Source: Pelodera strongyloides (taxonomy: Eukaryota > Nematoda > Chromadorea > Rhabditida > Rhabditidae). From it: a DNA stretch of 64,000 nt. The translations under genes and the position numbers were made by a program. Location: the NCBI GenBank assembly GCA_036852015.1, contig JAANDG010000445.1:59389-123388 (forward strand), in the 5' to 3' direction. Under the pieces are notes generated by a model that was not told the DNA's origin, did no database searches, and was given only the letters and a program-made list of their open reading frames with translations. Positions 1 through 11,060 of this stretch are shown piece by piece; position 1 is the stretch's first letter; every line of letters starts with the position of its first letter.

Positions 1-2117
1 CGAAGTGGGCGGTCTGGAGGCGGCCTTCCGCGCTCTTATTCACTACAGTGACAATTCATCCGTACAAACGAAAGTTCTGGGATTGTTGGTCAGTTTTAGC
101 TGCCTCGTATCGTTATCGCCTTGGTCTTGTTTTTTTTGTAAGTACCCGCATAAGCTCTTTTTTTCCCGTGATGTTGGTGTTGGGTTATTTTCTTTTTTTG
201 GTTAACTTATTGTTGTTTAGAACAACCTGGCTGAAGTGCCTTCAGTGCAGAACGCTCTCCTGGACCCGACGTACTTGAACCATATTATGTGAGTTTTTTG
301 AGTTTCATCGTTATTGAAGTTCGTTGTTGCAATTGCGAATTTTGTTTCCTTTTCATCTCGTTGAGTAACCTATTTTTTTGGTAAGGATAAAACATTTTTC
401 AGTTGCCATTTTCATTTGATAATCCTCTCATTCAGTGCTCATCTGGAGAGTGGTTTCGACGAGGACGTCGTGGTGGAGGGCACCGACCGCAGGATGGACA
501 TGTCCTATTTTGCAGCCGGAATCCTGTCCAACCTCCTCTCAACCAACACGTGGGACTTTGAACCCACACCCAAGCAGATCAATGATCAATTGGTGCGTAT
601 TACAGTAGTAGCAGTGGTTGCTGCTTGGCTTAAAGTAACAATCCTTGACTTTATTACCGACGTATGATCAAGTAAAGTAAAATGCAACTAGAAAATCCGT
701 AATGTAGTAAATGTGAGGATTTCACTTTTCACTATATTCCCTACAAGAGATATGGATACCTACTTGGGTCCTAGTTCATGGGTGGGTGCCTCCACGCCAT
801 AACCCTCATATGAAACTCTTTTGTGTGATGTATGTTTGGCTTTCCAGGTGAACGTTGTGCGCCGCTGGGTTTCGCCGAAGCACACTATGGTTGCATACAG
901 GTTAGTTCGGAGATGCGATATGTTTCGCCGTGGTTTTATGAGGAAACAGTGGCTGGTTATGTTGCTGAATATGCAACCAATGACCGTTGGTGAAGTGAAG
1001 CTTCAGTCACATGTTTGCCATATTGCCAATCGTATAACTTTGTTAGAAACTTATTAAAGGGAATGTCAAGCCGGTTTTTCATGTTGGGCTCAAAAAAAAA
1101 GCTTATGTTTTGAAGGTAAGGAAAGTGAAAATAAAAATAAACAAAAACTTTCATATAAGAAGAAAAACTATTTCAAACCCCTCCAAAAACTCCTTAAATA
1201 TGGGATTCTGGTCATTTGGACAAAATCAGAACTATTCTCTGTCCGCAGGACCGTTTGCTGTTAGACAGCAAAGAAAAAGAGGAGGGCGCGAGAGAAATTT
1301 TTTAAGTCAGCAAAGAAACAGAGGAGAGCGCGAGAGAAATTTTGTAAACTACGGTATTTCGTATTTGTGACAGCGTGTTATAGAATATCTGTGAATCAGG
1401 CTTGACATTCGCTTTAATGCAGTCCGTGGGGCAGCGACACAGAGACAGAGATTTCATACATGGGGTGTGTAGCACAATAATTGAGATTGAGTACCAGAGT
1501 ACCGCTTCTCTGTATATTTCCCGTGCAAGGAAATAATGCGTAACGGTTCAGATCGTTTGTGCCCTTCCTTGCCCTCCTCTCCAACGACTCGCTGCCCGGA
1601 GTGCAAATGTGGGCCGTCTGGGCCATGCACCACGTCTGTCTGGCCGAGAAGACCAAAACTTACTCGAGGGATTATGCGGCTATGGTTAGGGGTGAGTTAG
1701 TTTTATCGAGATTAAGTTGTCCTTCTGTTTTTCACAAATACCTCCTCCCACATATTGTGGGTCTTTGTTTTGTGTTGTTCTTAATAAAACTTGCAAATAT
1801 TTTTTACACATTTCTACTAGTGCTCCTTTATGTAAGGGTGTTTGTTTAAATAAGCATAAGCTTGTTCCGCCGAGATCTTGGCGGAATAGGCGACGAGTTC
1901 TATGTGACAAATTTCTCGAGGTTTTCAGGTTAGACATCTTAATTGTTTTGATTCAGAAAGCGGTGTCGATGACGTGTTGTGGAGATTATTCGAATCTTCG
2001 GGTCTTCCCCTTTGCACGAGGAATCTTGCACTGGAAATTGTGACGATGAACGGAGTGAAGACAAGGAATATCCAATCCCCTTCCCCGGATGAACACGCTA
2101 CGGTGGAGGCACAGTGA
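1..2117 (+). CDS. zyg-11: ZYG11/ZER1-family CUL2 ubiquitin-ligase substrate receptor, C-terminal part (partial gene)
   Basis: Six exons: 1-88, 221-288, 436-592, 848-900, 1552-1691, 1957-2117, ending at TGA 2115-2117. All junctions use GT...AG and every phase agrees, giving about 221 residues. The protein begins upstream of the window. The family-typical stretches seen are SVQTKVLGLL-NNLAEVP, MSYFAAGILSNLL, MVAYRSFVPFLALL and PGVQMWAVWAMHHVC. These belong to the armadillo-like C-terminal repeats of ZYG11A/B and ZER1. The YRSF...GVQxWAVWAMxHVC segment resembles ZYG11B more than ZER1, so the symbol is tentative. Known family role: leucine-rich and armadillo repeats bind Gly-type N-degrons and link them to the CUL2-elongin ligase. 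What follows the family block (acidic, ending TVEAQ) is lineage-specific. Intron 4 (901-1551) is enlarged by a palindromic element. No AATAAA was seen in the kilobase after the stop. Confidence 0.92.
1054..1417. mobile_element. TTAA palindromic-end element, short copy (family M1)
   Basis: Starts TTAAAGGGAATGTCAAGCC and ends with the near-complement GGCTTGACATTCGCTTTAA, so it has about 19-bp terminal inverted repeats including TTAA. It sits in intron 4 of the ZYG11-like gene. A longer copy at 16777-17324 shares both ends and most of the interior but keeps about 240 bp that are missing here (deletion near 1090). Each copy carries a repeated AGAGGAGGGCGCGAGAGAAA-type motif. No transposase is encoded, so it is non-autonomous. 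Confidence 0.85.
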
Positions 2118-2430
2118 GGCATTTTAAATTTACGTGACTACGGTATCTACGGAGCTAAAGTCTACGGTAGACTCCGACTTCTAAAATATGTGGCAGTTTG
2201 CTAATTGATGGACCTCTAAGCTTTTCACCCAAGGCACCTAATGGATTATTACAGAGTTTGTATTTGTAAGGAACAAGTATATTCGGTTAGTGGTTAATGT
2301 CCCTTTTCTGTTTTTGATTGATTTGGTCCAATTCCCATGCATATATTTGTGCCATTTATTCCTCTCTTTCTTTTCCCCCTCTTGCTCTCCATAATTCTCA
2401 ATCTGTTCTTATTGCGGGTAGAACCGTTTT

Positions 2431-2436
<6 letters not shown>

Positions 2437-2475
<39 letters not shown>
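2437..2475 (+). repeat. poly(T) run of 39 bases
   Basis: An uninterrupted T tract. It could be the reversed tail of a retroposed sequence on the - strand, but no flanking duplication is evident. Confidence 0.9.
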
Positions 2476-2477
<2 letters not shown>

Positions 2478-4070
2478 TCAAACTAACCATCATCTTTTTA
2501 CTTCTTACTACAGCTGTTTTTTGTAGGATGAATAGGTCAGCCACCTTGTCAACTTCTAAACCGGGTATTCGTTTTATTTTATTTGGAGTGTTATTTATGT
2601 AAAATATGTAATTTCTACTATATGTTTTATGTAGAAGAATTTGGTTCACTATCTTACGGAAACATTTTGTGACCCTCTGTTTGCCATATTTTTTTTTTAT
2701 TTTTTTTTCTGTGCACATTTGATAAGTGAACCCTGAGAATGCCATAGATGTACGCACGTGTGCGTGCGCTAATTTTGTACGCATATTTGATATCTAGGCA
2801 AATCTGTCGATGTTGTACGAATGGTATGACAGTGCTTCAGTGTTCATACCCAAATATTTCATTGTATATATATATATCAATATAACCAGTCGATAACAGC
2901 ATAATCCGTGTAAATATGCTTGTGCTTATTGTCTTTTATTGTTGCTCAATTGTTAGTTCAATATCTTCTTCTTGTTTGATAATTTACTGGTCCAATACTA
3001 ATTCTAGTACGCATATGTGTGCCTATTTTGTGAATATTAACACATTTTTTTATTAAGGATCCAAATATTAGTTGTCCTTTTTAGTTCTTTTCTCCTTTAT
3101 TTCTGTGATCCGGTTTTTTTATTGGTTGCTCTTTCCCATATTTTTGTTGTCTACAGTGGATTTTTGAAGTGTATTTTGGGTGAACCATTGGCCGTTTTGG
3201 AAGATTTTGTAGTATTTTGTTTATGTAATTACTGGCTATTCTTAATTATTCTGCCAGTGGTTGACTAATGATGTATTTTCGGGTCCCTTCCAATTAGTCT
3301 GAGTGATGACAAATGAAGTGCCTTGCTATGAGATTCTTGTTTATTTTTTTGTGACATTTGTGATTCAAAATGCTTATAAATGTTTATTTACCGCATTTAG
3401 TTGTTTTCCTCTTGTTACACTGCATTTCTGAAGGCGTTTTCAGTGATTGGTGAGATAAAAGTGGTACTACTCGGAAGACAGATAGATAGCTTACAATTAG
3501 GTAAGGAAGTAGAGGGGTAGGAAAAGTAGTGTACGGATTTTGACTTTATTTTGTGAGTAAGATTGAACGCGGGGAGTTTGAATGGGAAGAGCATCTAGAA
3601 ACAAGTTGAACCTATGCGAAAAGGCGGCATAAGTGAAGAATGTCAATATTCATAATGTGTCAATAGAATAGTAATGTGGTTTGTATTAATAACTGCGGTT
3701 TGAAAGATAGCTGAATACCATTGGATAGCACTTGTGATGAACATAGTCTGAGAATCAATGGGAAACCTTTTTTGGCCGAAAGTGGCATGTTTCAGCGCGT
3801 TTTATTATTCTGCTGGGTGGCTCTTGTCGCATTATACGCTTGGGTGCGCTGAAGACATACCATACTGTATATGGGAGGGTGAAGCTTCAAAGGACTGTCA
3901 GTGATAAAAGTTTATCATTTTTTATGAAAAAGACAAAATTTGTTATTTAGGGTTTGAAGTTTGAAGAGGTAATCTAGATGGCAGCACACAGTAAACTGGT
4001 AAGCCGTTGTGATCTCGTTCAAGTCTAACATAGCAGCGCAATCATCTTCACCACTAAATGTAATTTAAAA

Positions 4071-4122
4071 TGTTTATCGAAAAGAATATGTTTATCGAAA
4101 AGGTCTGTTTATCGAAAAGAAT
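4071..4122 (+). repeat. three spaced copies of TGTTTATCGAAAAG
   Basis: The 14-mer TGTTTATCGAAAAG occurs at 4071, 4089 and 4106, with spacers of 3-4 bases. It lies about 100 bp outside the left edge of the mirrored locus and is not found at the right edge. Confidence 0.8.
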
Positions 4123-4220
4123 ATTACTTCTCTTACCTCTTACCACCGATACTGTATCAAAATAACATTGCAGTATTTTAGTACAATTTGTAGTAAAATT
4201 TCAAATAATTGACCTCCAAA

Positions 4221-5200
4221 AGATCTAAATTCCACTGAAAAACAGCAATCACAAGCAGTAAATTAAAAGTTTATTTCGAAATATCGACACAACTATAAAA
4301 TCAGTCTCAATGGACGAGGTAAAATAAAAATAGAGAGATGTAGTTCATGGACTAGATATGTACTTGATGCAGCACATCTTCCTAATTATCACTGTGTGAT
4401 AGTGGAAGACACTGAACTTGTGAAGTGTCATGCAGCTCAATTCCAAACAAATTACATAACGAATGAAATGGATGGCGTGCATATGCATGCTGATATACAG
4501 AGATTCATGCGAACTCGTTCTATGCACGATTCACTTCAGTAAAACTAAACGGAATGGTACAGAATGTATAACAAAGTAAAGCAAACATCCCTTAATGTGC
4601 AAAAGTCTCTCAGGTCATATAATAGTCCATATTCATATTCTCTCGTCCAATACAGTATGTCATATTGTCAAAACACGATTTCTCTCCTCTACAATCTACA
4701 TATTCATTCTACCGTAGTTAGAGGCTTTGAGGTTCCTAAAAGCTCTATTCTCAAACAAGTTCACCCACCTCATCTCACTCACTTTAATTCAATCGTTCAG
4801 CTCCTTCACATACAGACTCGCCCTGTCGCTCCTTCATGTTGAGGACCAGTCCTGTCACGTCCATGGCCAGTACCGGACCAGTCCAGAACCTGGCCAGCAC
4901 CAGCCCTCCCTCCTGAGGTCCAACCCTCCCCCCTGACCCGTGGATCCCCGGGGAAGCACACCTCCCAGGGGAACCCCGACTCCAGGCCAACTCTCCCGAG
5001 GAGCCATGTCCACCAACCCTTTGAGAGCAAAAAGATTCACCGTTGTCATAAACTTACCTGTTCTAACTCACATTTCCTCCAATTGCTTCATTGATTGCCC
5101 CCATAGCTTTGCATCTTTGCATTCCAGATCCATGGAAGACAGCCGAATTGCCGATTCTCTGAAATTATGCCACATTTAGAAGGAAAATCAATAGTTTTTC
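4221..5200 (+). repeat. R1 repeat, outer left copy
   Basis: Matches 48320-49250 in reverse. The best part (4564-4842) translates to 92 residues differing at three positions from the 48669-48947 translation, implying about 97% nucleotide identity. The core at 4800-5040 is GC-rich in an AT-rich setting and reads open in several frames because of composition (Pro/Gly-rich). I do not regard it as a gene. The core recurs at 10734-11060 and 42480-42813. Confidence 0.9.
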
Positions 5201-5430
5201 TAAAACATACTCAGCGGATCCTCATGTCGAAGCTCGGTACAAAAGAGAACACAAAGCCAAGAAAAGCAGATAAAAAAGTAGACATAAACGATAAACCCGA
5301 AAGAGAATTGAAGCTAGTACAAAATAGTAATAGGAGAAATGTTAACACACTAGTTGTACTACTAGATTAGCTCTATCTGTATGTGAATTCAATTAAAAAT
5401 GACAAGTGAATTATTTCACCGAGTGTCTGT

Positions 5431-5516
5431 TTGCAAATGCGAATCCTAATTAGAATACGAGCGCGCATGCAAATTTGTGAAGTTTGTCTAAATTTCGAAA
5501 TATGCTAATTTCGAAA
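5431..5516 (+). repeat. AT-rich box with GCGCATGC core, copy 1
   Basis: A TTTGCAAAT-like start, CTAATTAGAATACGAGCG, then GCGCATGCAAATTTG and an AATTTCGAAA end. Four copies flank the two tRNA-like sequences: 5431, 6187, 47040 and 47965. The last two are in reverse orientation. Confidence 0.8.
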
Positions 5517-5780
5517 AGGCTGGGGTTACTGAACTTTATATTTTTTACTTTCACCATTGTTTTGAAAATGTGTTTTGCTATTAGTTAACTGGTAGTGTTA
5601 ATGAGTTTTGAATGTTTATTGTGCATTATGGCGAAAACACACTTCACTGTTGGTTCTCGTGGGCTCAGATTTAGAAAAATTTAAGTCAACATAATTTAAA
5701 AGCAAAGGGAAACATTTTTCCTAATCCTAAGTATGTTCGAGCGATGATTAGTGCAAATAAAAGAACATGAGGCGCATGTA

Positions 5781-5842
5781 GCTAGACTCGAACATCTGTG
5801 CCGTGGCTCATAACCCGGGCATTTGCCAGTGAGCCACGAGCC
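5781..5842 (-). pseudogene. tRNA-like sequence (left member of mirrored pair)
   Basis: On the - strand an A-box-like TGGCTCACTGGC is followed about 30 bases later by a B-box-like TGTTCGAGTCT. Anticodon and acceptor stems do not pair properly, so it is a tRNA relic or tRNA-derived repeat and not a working tRNA. It aligns along its length, flanks included (ATTAATTGCGCC...), with 47466-47526. Confidence 0.6.
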
Positions 5843-6186
5843 GCACCCGCGGGCGCAATTAACATAGTTTTAACTTATTGCACGTTGAAATCCTTTTGTA
5901 TCAACCCGAAATTGGTCATCTCCTCATGAAAACAAAAAACAAGCTTCCTTGTAAAGAAAAATAACGTAAAGCAAAAATAACTGAATAACGTTTGCAGTAA
6001 TATTAATTAGAACAACAATATCACATGAAGAAAGGTGAACAACTGAGTGTACTATTTCGATAAAGGAAGTTTATAAGAGAAATACAGTATAATGAAATAT
6101 TTACATTTAGTTTAGTTAGCTCTACTAATTTAATGTTAGAAATCATCAAAACGCAATCATGAAGCGAACTACATAACCGCGTGCCG

Positions 6187-6296
6187 ATTTGCAAATCGTT
6201 CGGATGCTAATCTCTAATTAGAATGCGAACGCGCATGCTAATTTTGAGTAACAAAACACGAAATATTCTAATTTTCGCTATTTCGAGAATGTTGCT
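6187..6296 (+). repeat. AT-rich box with GCGCATGC core, copy 2
   Basis: Same family as 5431-5516 (CTAATTAGAATGCGAACGCG, GCATGCTAATTTTG), ending in an AAATATTCTAATTTTCG-like stretch. Its mirrored partner is 47040-47135. A 134-codon hydrophobic open frame beginning inside it (6223-6627) shows no family features. Confidence 0.8.
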
Positions 6297-8339
6297 ATTG
6301 ATATTGCTTTTCATCGTATACTCTGTGAATGTAATTTCCAAACAATTGCAGTTATACCTATTTTACATTAGTTTCGGGGTTTATCTCTCTGTGCATTATT
6401 TTCGGTCTGTTCGGAGGTTTCTGCCAGTTGTGAATGATCTGTTACTTTTTTTACTTTATTATGATACCAATCTCGGTTTCCCTTTTAAACCTGGCAATAT
6501 TTGCTTGTTCCTAAATTGTCCTATTACAGATTTCGCTTGCAAACTTGAGATCGTACGCCAAAATACGACAGGTAAGGGGGCATTCTACAGAAGCCTGATG
6601 TTTTCCACACGACACACGCTACATTAACTTGTGTAAGTTTTGCTTTTGCTATAATCTATAATGACAATAAAATTGATAACTTGTTGAGTAAAGATATAAC
6701 CATATATAGCATGACTACAAACTACAAAGTTTGTTACTGCGTATCGAATATAGACTTACTGAAGAGACTTTACACGGATGGTTTCTAGCTTTTTTGCTTA
6801 TTAGTATCAGTCAAATTAGAAACAAATTCTGATTCGATTGAGGCCATTAAAATCGACAATCCTCGTGACAAAATACCGAAGTTTAGCCCTCCTTGTTATT
6901 TTTTCTTGTGAGAAAATATTGATGTTGTTTGGTATGAAATAAGTAGCCACTAAATTTGGTATTTTTAGTGTGTCAGGATCCAGGGCCTGGCTGGACCCAG
7001 CAAGACATGGTCCCTCCCGGAAGACTGAAAACTTCGTCACAGTTCTCTTCAAAGTGACCGAACCACAACATTTGGAAGTATTTAAGGGTTAGTTGTCGTT
7101 GCTAAATATAATTGGAAACATCTTTTCTGAAATGGAAGGTACTTCTAGCTTCTAGCAGAGTGATTCTTTAGAACTTTAGACGCTGACAGTGGCGGCCATC
7201 CTTGCAGAGCGTGCGCGACCCACCCGCTCTGGCCCATGTGTGAGCCTGGAGCATGAGCGGTGGGGGGAAAAGAGGAGATATTTGGCCGCGCACATCTGGT
7301 GCGTTTTTGGCACTCTACATAGATGCATGTCGTACTGTACCGAAACAATACTGCAAGTTTACAGAGTAGATATTCTCTTACTAACTTTATCATTGACTAA
7401 CTATGATTGATTTCAGGTGCAGGCTGACATCCGAACCGAACCACGGTGCCTGCCGGAGGTTTGACAACATAAGGCGCTTTTCTATCTCTCTGCTTACTCC
7501 GCTTCACATTTCTCCAATAATAAGGTATGTTTTCGGTATTAACGACTATCCTTATCTTAATACTTTTTGAACTGTTGCAGTAATTGACATTCCTCATTCG
7601 TTTCATCCGTAAAAGGTTATTCATCGTCTTTATTTAAAGTCGACTTTTAAGGAGCGTGCCACAACTGACCGTTAGCGCCTAGCCTGGCCCAGGATGGATG
7701 TGGATACTTCATTTAGCGCCACAATTCAGCAAATTGAGTAAGTTGAAACTTTTGTTCCTTTGTAGATTTCCATACGTTTATTTCCAACCGGTAATTATCG
7801 GTCCTTTTGGGAACCATGAACCGACGAATTTGTATGAAATAAAAGTAGTAAACAACCTATACTTTGGTGTTGAATGTATGATAAAACAATAATGTTGCGT
7901 TGTTTCAGATGTTTTACTCCAACGTGCAACAACAGAGATTTGGTATGCTGAACTGCAGAAAGCGTGTCCCTTCACTCTAGGAGTTATGAAGAAATCTACA
8001 ATCTACCGTCCTTCTTACAATTCAATTCATGGTATGCCTTACAAATAGTTTTACTGTTCAATCAACGAATTCGTTTTCCGCCTCATTGTTAATATGAGCA
8101 CTGAAAAAATACCAAATCATCATTTTCTGTAAATCATTTTCGGCCGTTGCGTCAGTTGATCATGGAATAGAAATACCGTATGCTGTGGATAAGAATAGGA
8201 TTCCAAACACCGCTAAAGGTCGCCGCGCACATGTTTGCGCGCGAATGCGAAACATACAATTGGCGCGCTTATTGCACAGTCGCGGTATTTCTGAAGGTGC
8301 GCCATGTGTGCGCCAGGTTGTCGCCCCACATACTTCATG

Positions 8340-8525
8340 CGCCTTAATTAGGTATACAGTGCAAAGGCGGAGTTTTGTAATTGAAGACTTCAATGATAAG
8401 GTAGAGCAGCGTCAGCTTCTGAACCGGACAATAGAACGCTTTTTAGACATCGGAGACCTCTTTGAATGTGGAGCCAGCACTCTACTAGGCTCAGTCAGAG
8501 GACTGCACGCCGCAGATTTAGCAAA
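8340..8525 (+). pseudogene. unidentified exon-like segment
   Basis: In the frame open from 8185 to 8592 the stretch reads like protein (VIEDFNDKVEQRQLLNRTIE, FECGASTLLGSVRG). It stops being protein-like at a GTTAGT donor at 8526. Joining that donor to the acceptor before 8716 makes a stop codon, so if this was a gene it is broken or I have the junction wrong. No family recognised. Confidence 0.35.
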
Positions 8526-8715
8526 CTGGTTAGTTTTGCATCTGTTTTGTCTATCCATATACGACTCTGGACCTTATTTCGGCATCGACTGATGCATTTA
8601 TTTATTTTTGCGGTTTGTACAATTGACAAAATCCACACCGTGCAGACAATGCATGTACATGCAATTAGCGGTTTCTTTTCGTCTTCGCTTTTGTCTAAAT
8701 CATAGTTTTCTTTAG

Positions 8716-8839
8716 ATTCGATCTGCAATGGTGAACGATCGACATTCTGGAGCAGTCGGAACGGCACTACGTCGGTTGTCGGTCGGGCTTCGGACTACTC
8801 TAACGTTGGACCCGGAGGCTGGTGATAAATCCCAGATGT
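8716..8839 (+). pseudogene. unidentified exon-like segment
   Basis: Bounded by a TTCTTTAG acceptor and a GATGTG/GTACGT donor. One frame reads MVNDRHSGAVGTALRRLSVG and on to DPEAGDKSQM without a stop. A second frame is also open for most of its length. No domain recognised. The next exon-like segment follows after a 140-bp intron. Confidence 0.35.
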
Positions 8840-8980
8840 GGTACGTTTGCTTCGCTGTTCTAACTATTAATTTGAGTGGTTCATTGTAAGTTTCAAATAT
8901 TGCCGAATGACTTAAAAGCCACATGGGACAGCTATCTGCTTTTTTTCCCGAAAATATATTGTACAACCTACTTTTTCAGT

Positions 8981-9101
8981 TGAGGATTCCGCAAAAAGAA
9001 TGTTTTGCGCTTCACGACGGAATCTGGGGAAACAATTCTTCCAGAGGACAACCAATTTGGTTTGGCGTGTGTTCCTGAATCACCGTGGAAATGGATGGTA
9101 C
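8981..9101 (+). pseudogene. unidentified exon-like segment
   Basis: Bounded by TTTTTCAG and TGGTACAG/GTAAAT. The frame beginning one base before the junction reads VEDSAKRMFCASRRN and on to FLNHRGNGWY. The late part is also open in another frame (ETILPEDNQFGLACVPESPW). With 8716-8839 it may be the remains of a multi-exon gene directed towards the array. Confidence 0.35.
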
Positions 9102-9938
9102 AGGTAAATATTACATTTGTTAGTACTTGTGCATTTGGTTATAATAACATGCAAATCACGCCTGGAAGGTAGTACCTGTGGTCATCGAAAGTGAAAAGTT
9201 AAAGCAAACTTTGCCCGCACTGAAAAAGATGTCTGACGCAGCTTGGCGGTGGACTCGTAGAGTGCGCGGCGGCCTCCATGGGTGCGATAGGTGTTATAAA
9301 GTACAGTTGGCTCACCTCTGGCGCACCTGCCACGCCACAAGCAAAAAGTGTGCCACAAATGTGCCAACTGGAATAACCCACAATCAGTTGTGACCTAGCG
9401 AAACAAGCAGCCGGAGGCATTGGTTTTGGATCGAAGTTATGCAGATTTTTTTCTAACTAATGCCTTTTAGTATCAAATCGACTTTAATCTTCGGTGAACC
9501 AAACCAGGAGATGTTCGGACGAAACCTAGAAAGTCATCGTTACTGAGGTTTGTGATGAACAATTTAAGTGATGACATGTTAAAGTAGGATTATTCTTTTG
9601 CAGGACGGATATGGTTTTCTTCTTCTAGAGGATTCATTTTGAGTTTTCCCATTTCAGAAACGATCTTCAAAGAATGAGAAAATGTAAGTGCTCTCATCGC
9701 TTCGTGTTGATATCAAGATGCGTCGCAACCCAAAACTCATCAACTAAGCATTCAAGAGAGATGCAACGAGCCTCTCAATTGCTTCTTATCTACAGTAAGG
9801 TCTACTAGTAGGGAAATTACTGTCTTCAGACTTGACTGTTTGTCTCGTAAGAAGAGCTTTTTACTTTATTATGCCCCAAATTTGTACATTTTGCTAAGGA
9901 GCAGTTTTCATTGAGAATTCCTGCCTTGAAAGAAAAGG

Positions 9939-10012
9939 AGAGAGAGAGAGAGAACTGAGAGATAGGGAGAGAAAGAGAGAGAAGGATAGAGTCACAGAGA
10001 GAGAGAGAGAGT
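9939..10012 (+). repeat. GA-rich microsatellite
   Basis: Imperfect (GAGA)n. The mirrored partner on the other arm is the CT tract at 43533-43623. Both are followed by sequence containing a CAAATTTG-type element and a TGGCATA motif. Confidence 0.9.
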
Positions 10013-10079
10013 TGTTTTGTTATTTGGTCCCTAAATGCAAATTTTTGGCATAGTACTGTAAGACTTAGTGCTTGTAAAA

Positions 10080-10730
10080 TACGCTCTCCACTGCTGTAAT
10101 ACCTCTTTTTTTCTAGAGTTCGTAGGCTAGTTTCTTTGTACATATTTGCGACATTTTTCACTTTTCTATAGCGTTCATTTTTATACTTTGATATACTCTT
10201 TACTTTGCAATAGACTCCTTGTACATACATCCAATTTGCCTCATTGTGCAACATTTATTCATTTTTAATGGCTCTATTTTTTCATAGTTGATATATTCTT
10301 TTTACTCCCCTTGTATATAGCCCCTTTGTATTAATAATTTCTTTTATTTTGGAAGGAAGGGTGGGTAGGGTAGGGTAGATTCTTTGTACATATTTCTGTA
10401 ATATTTGTTTGCACTTGGTACATAGCTTTATTTTTATACTTTGATACAGTTTGCTTTAATTTTATACTTTGATACACTTTGCTTTATTTTCATATACTTT
10501 GATATACATTCCTTATTTTGATCTAGTTCCCTTGTACGTATTCCCTTTTCGTACGTAATTTCCTTATATTCTGGATGGTTGGGAGGGTAGGGTAGGTTTT
10601 TTTGTACATATTTCTGTAACATTTTTCATTTTGCTATATTTCTTATCTTGCTCTATTTTTTCACTTTTATATATTTTGTAACATTCTCTACTTTGCATTA
10701 TTCCCCCTTGTACATATCCCCCTGCATCCC
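10080..10730. repeat. T-rich low-complexity stretch with GGAAGGGTGGG motifs
   Basis: Irregular repeats of TTTTATACTTTGATA and TTGTACATATTTCTGTAA, with G-rich islands at 10345-10380 and 10570-10595. The mirror copy is 42830-43430. Confidence 0.8.
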
Positions 10731-10733
10731 TTA

Positions 10734-11060
10734 ATGTGCAAAAGTCTCCCAGGTGAGGTTCTTAGAAGAAAACACCTACCTCATCTTTCAGCTCCTTCAC
10801 ATTCAGATACAGGCTCGCCCTGCCGTGGCCCTCGTGTTGAGGTCCAGGCGTGCCACGATCCATGGTCAGTGCTGGCCCAGTTCAGAACCTGGCCGGCACC
10901 GGTCCTCCCTCCTGGGGTCCAACCTTCCCCTCTGGCCCGTGGGTCCCCGGGGGAGCACACCTCCCGGGGGGACCCCGACTCCAGGCCAACTCTCCTGGGG
11001 AGTCATGTCCACCAATTCTTTGAGAGCAAAAAGATTCACCGTTGTCCTTTTTTTATTTTC
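10734..11060 (+). repeat. R1 repeat, inner left copy
   Basis: Begins TGCAAAAGTCTCCCAGGTGA and ends in AGATTCACCGTTGTC. GC-rich core. Closest to its mirror copy at 42480-42813 and clearly related to the outer pair. The overlapping Pro/Gly-rich open frames on both strands are a composition effect. Confidence 0.9.

Larger units (their letters stand above)
2118..4220. other. AT-rich intergenic DNA after the ZYG11-like gene
   Basis: No gene is supported here. The stretch is T-rich on the + strand. It holds the 3' UTR of the ZYG11-like gene for an unknown distance, a 39-base T run and, near 4071, a short triple repeat. Its open frames are short, compositionally biased and without recognisable domains. 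Confidence 0.6.
6297..9700. other. left arm, outer section; possible gene relics
   Basis: No intact gene. GC-rich islands at 7190-7320, 8215-8345 and 9240-9375 stand out from AT-rich surroundings. Exon-like pieces are described separately. Partner sequence around 44-46.5 kb is much diverged, with a GC-rich island at 45905-46130 in the matching place. Confidence 0.5.

Noticed and set aside
4727..5049. Collagen-like Pro/Gly-rich open frames on both strands of R1
   Set aside because: Open in several frames at once, no Gly-X-Y period, and repeated in all four R1 copies; explained by high GC content.
6223..6627. 134-codon hydrophobic frame resembling a membrane protein
   Set aside because: Begins inside a repeated AT-rich box; hydrophobicity follows from T-rich sequence; no conserved partner in the right arm.
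6970..7025. Similarity of GGATCC-containing stretch to 46425-46500
   Set aside because: Short, in the same rather than the mirrored orientation, and centred on a palindromic word; probably chance.
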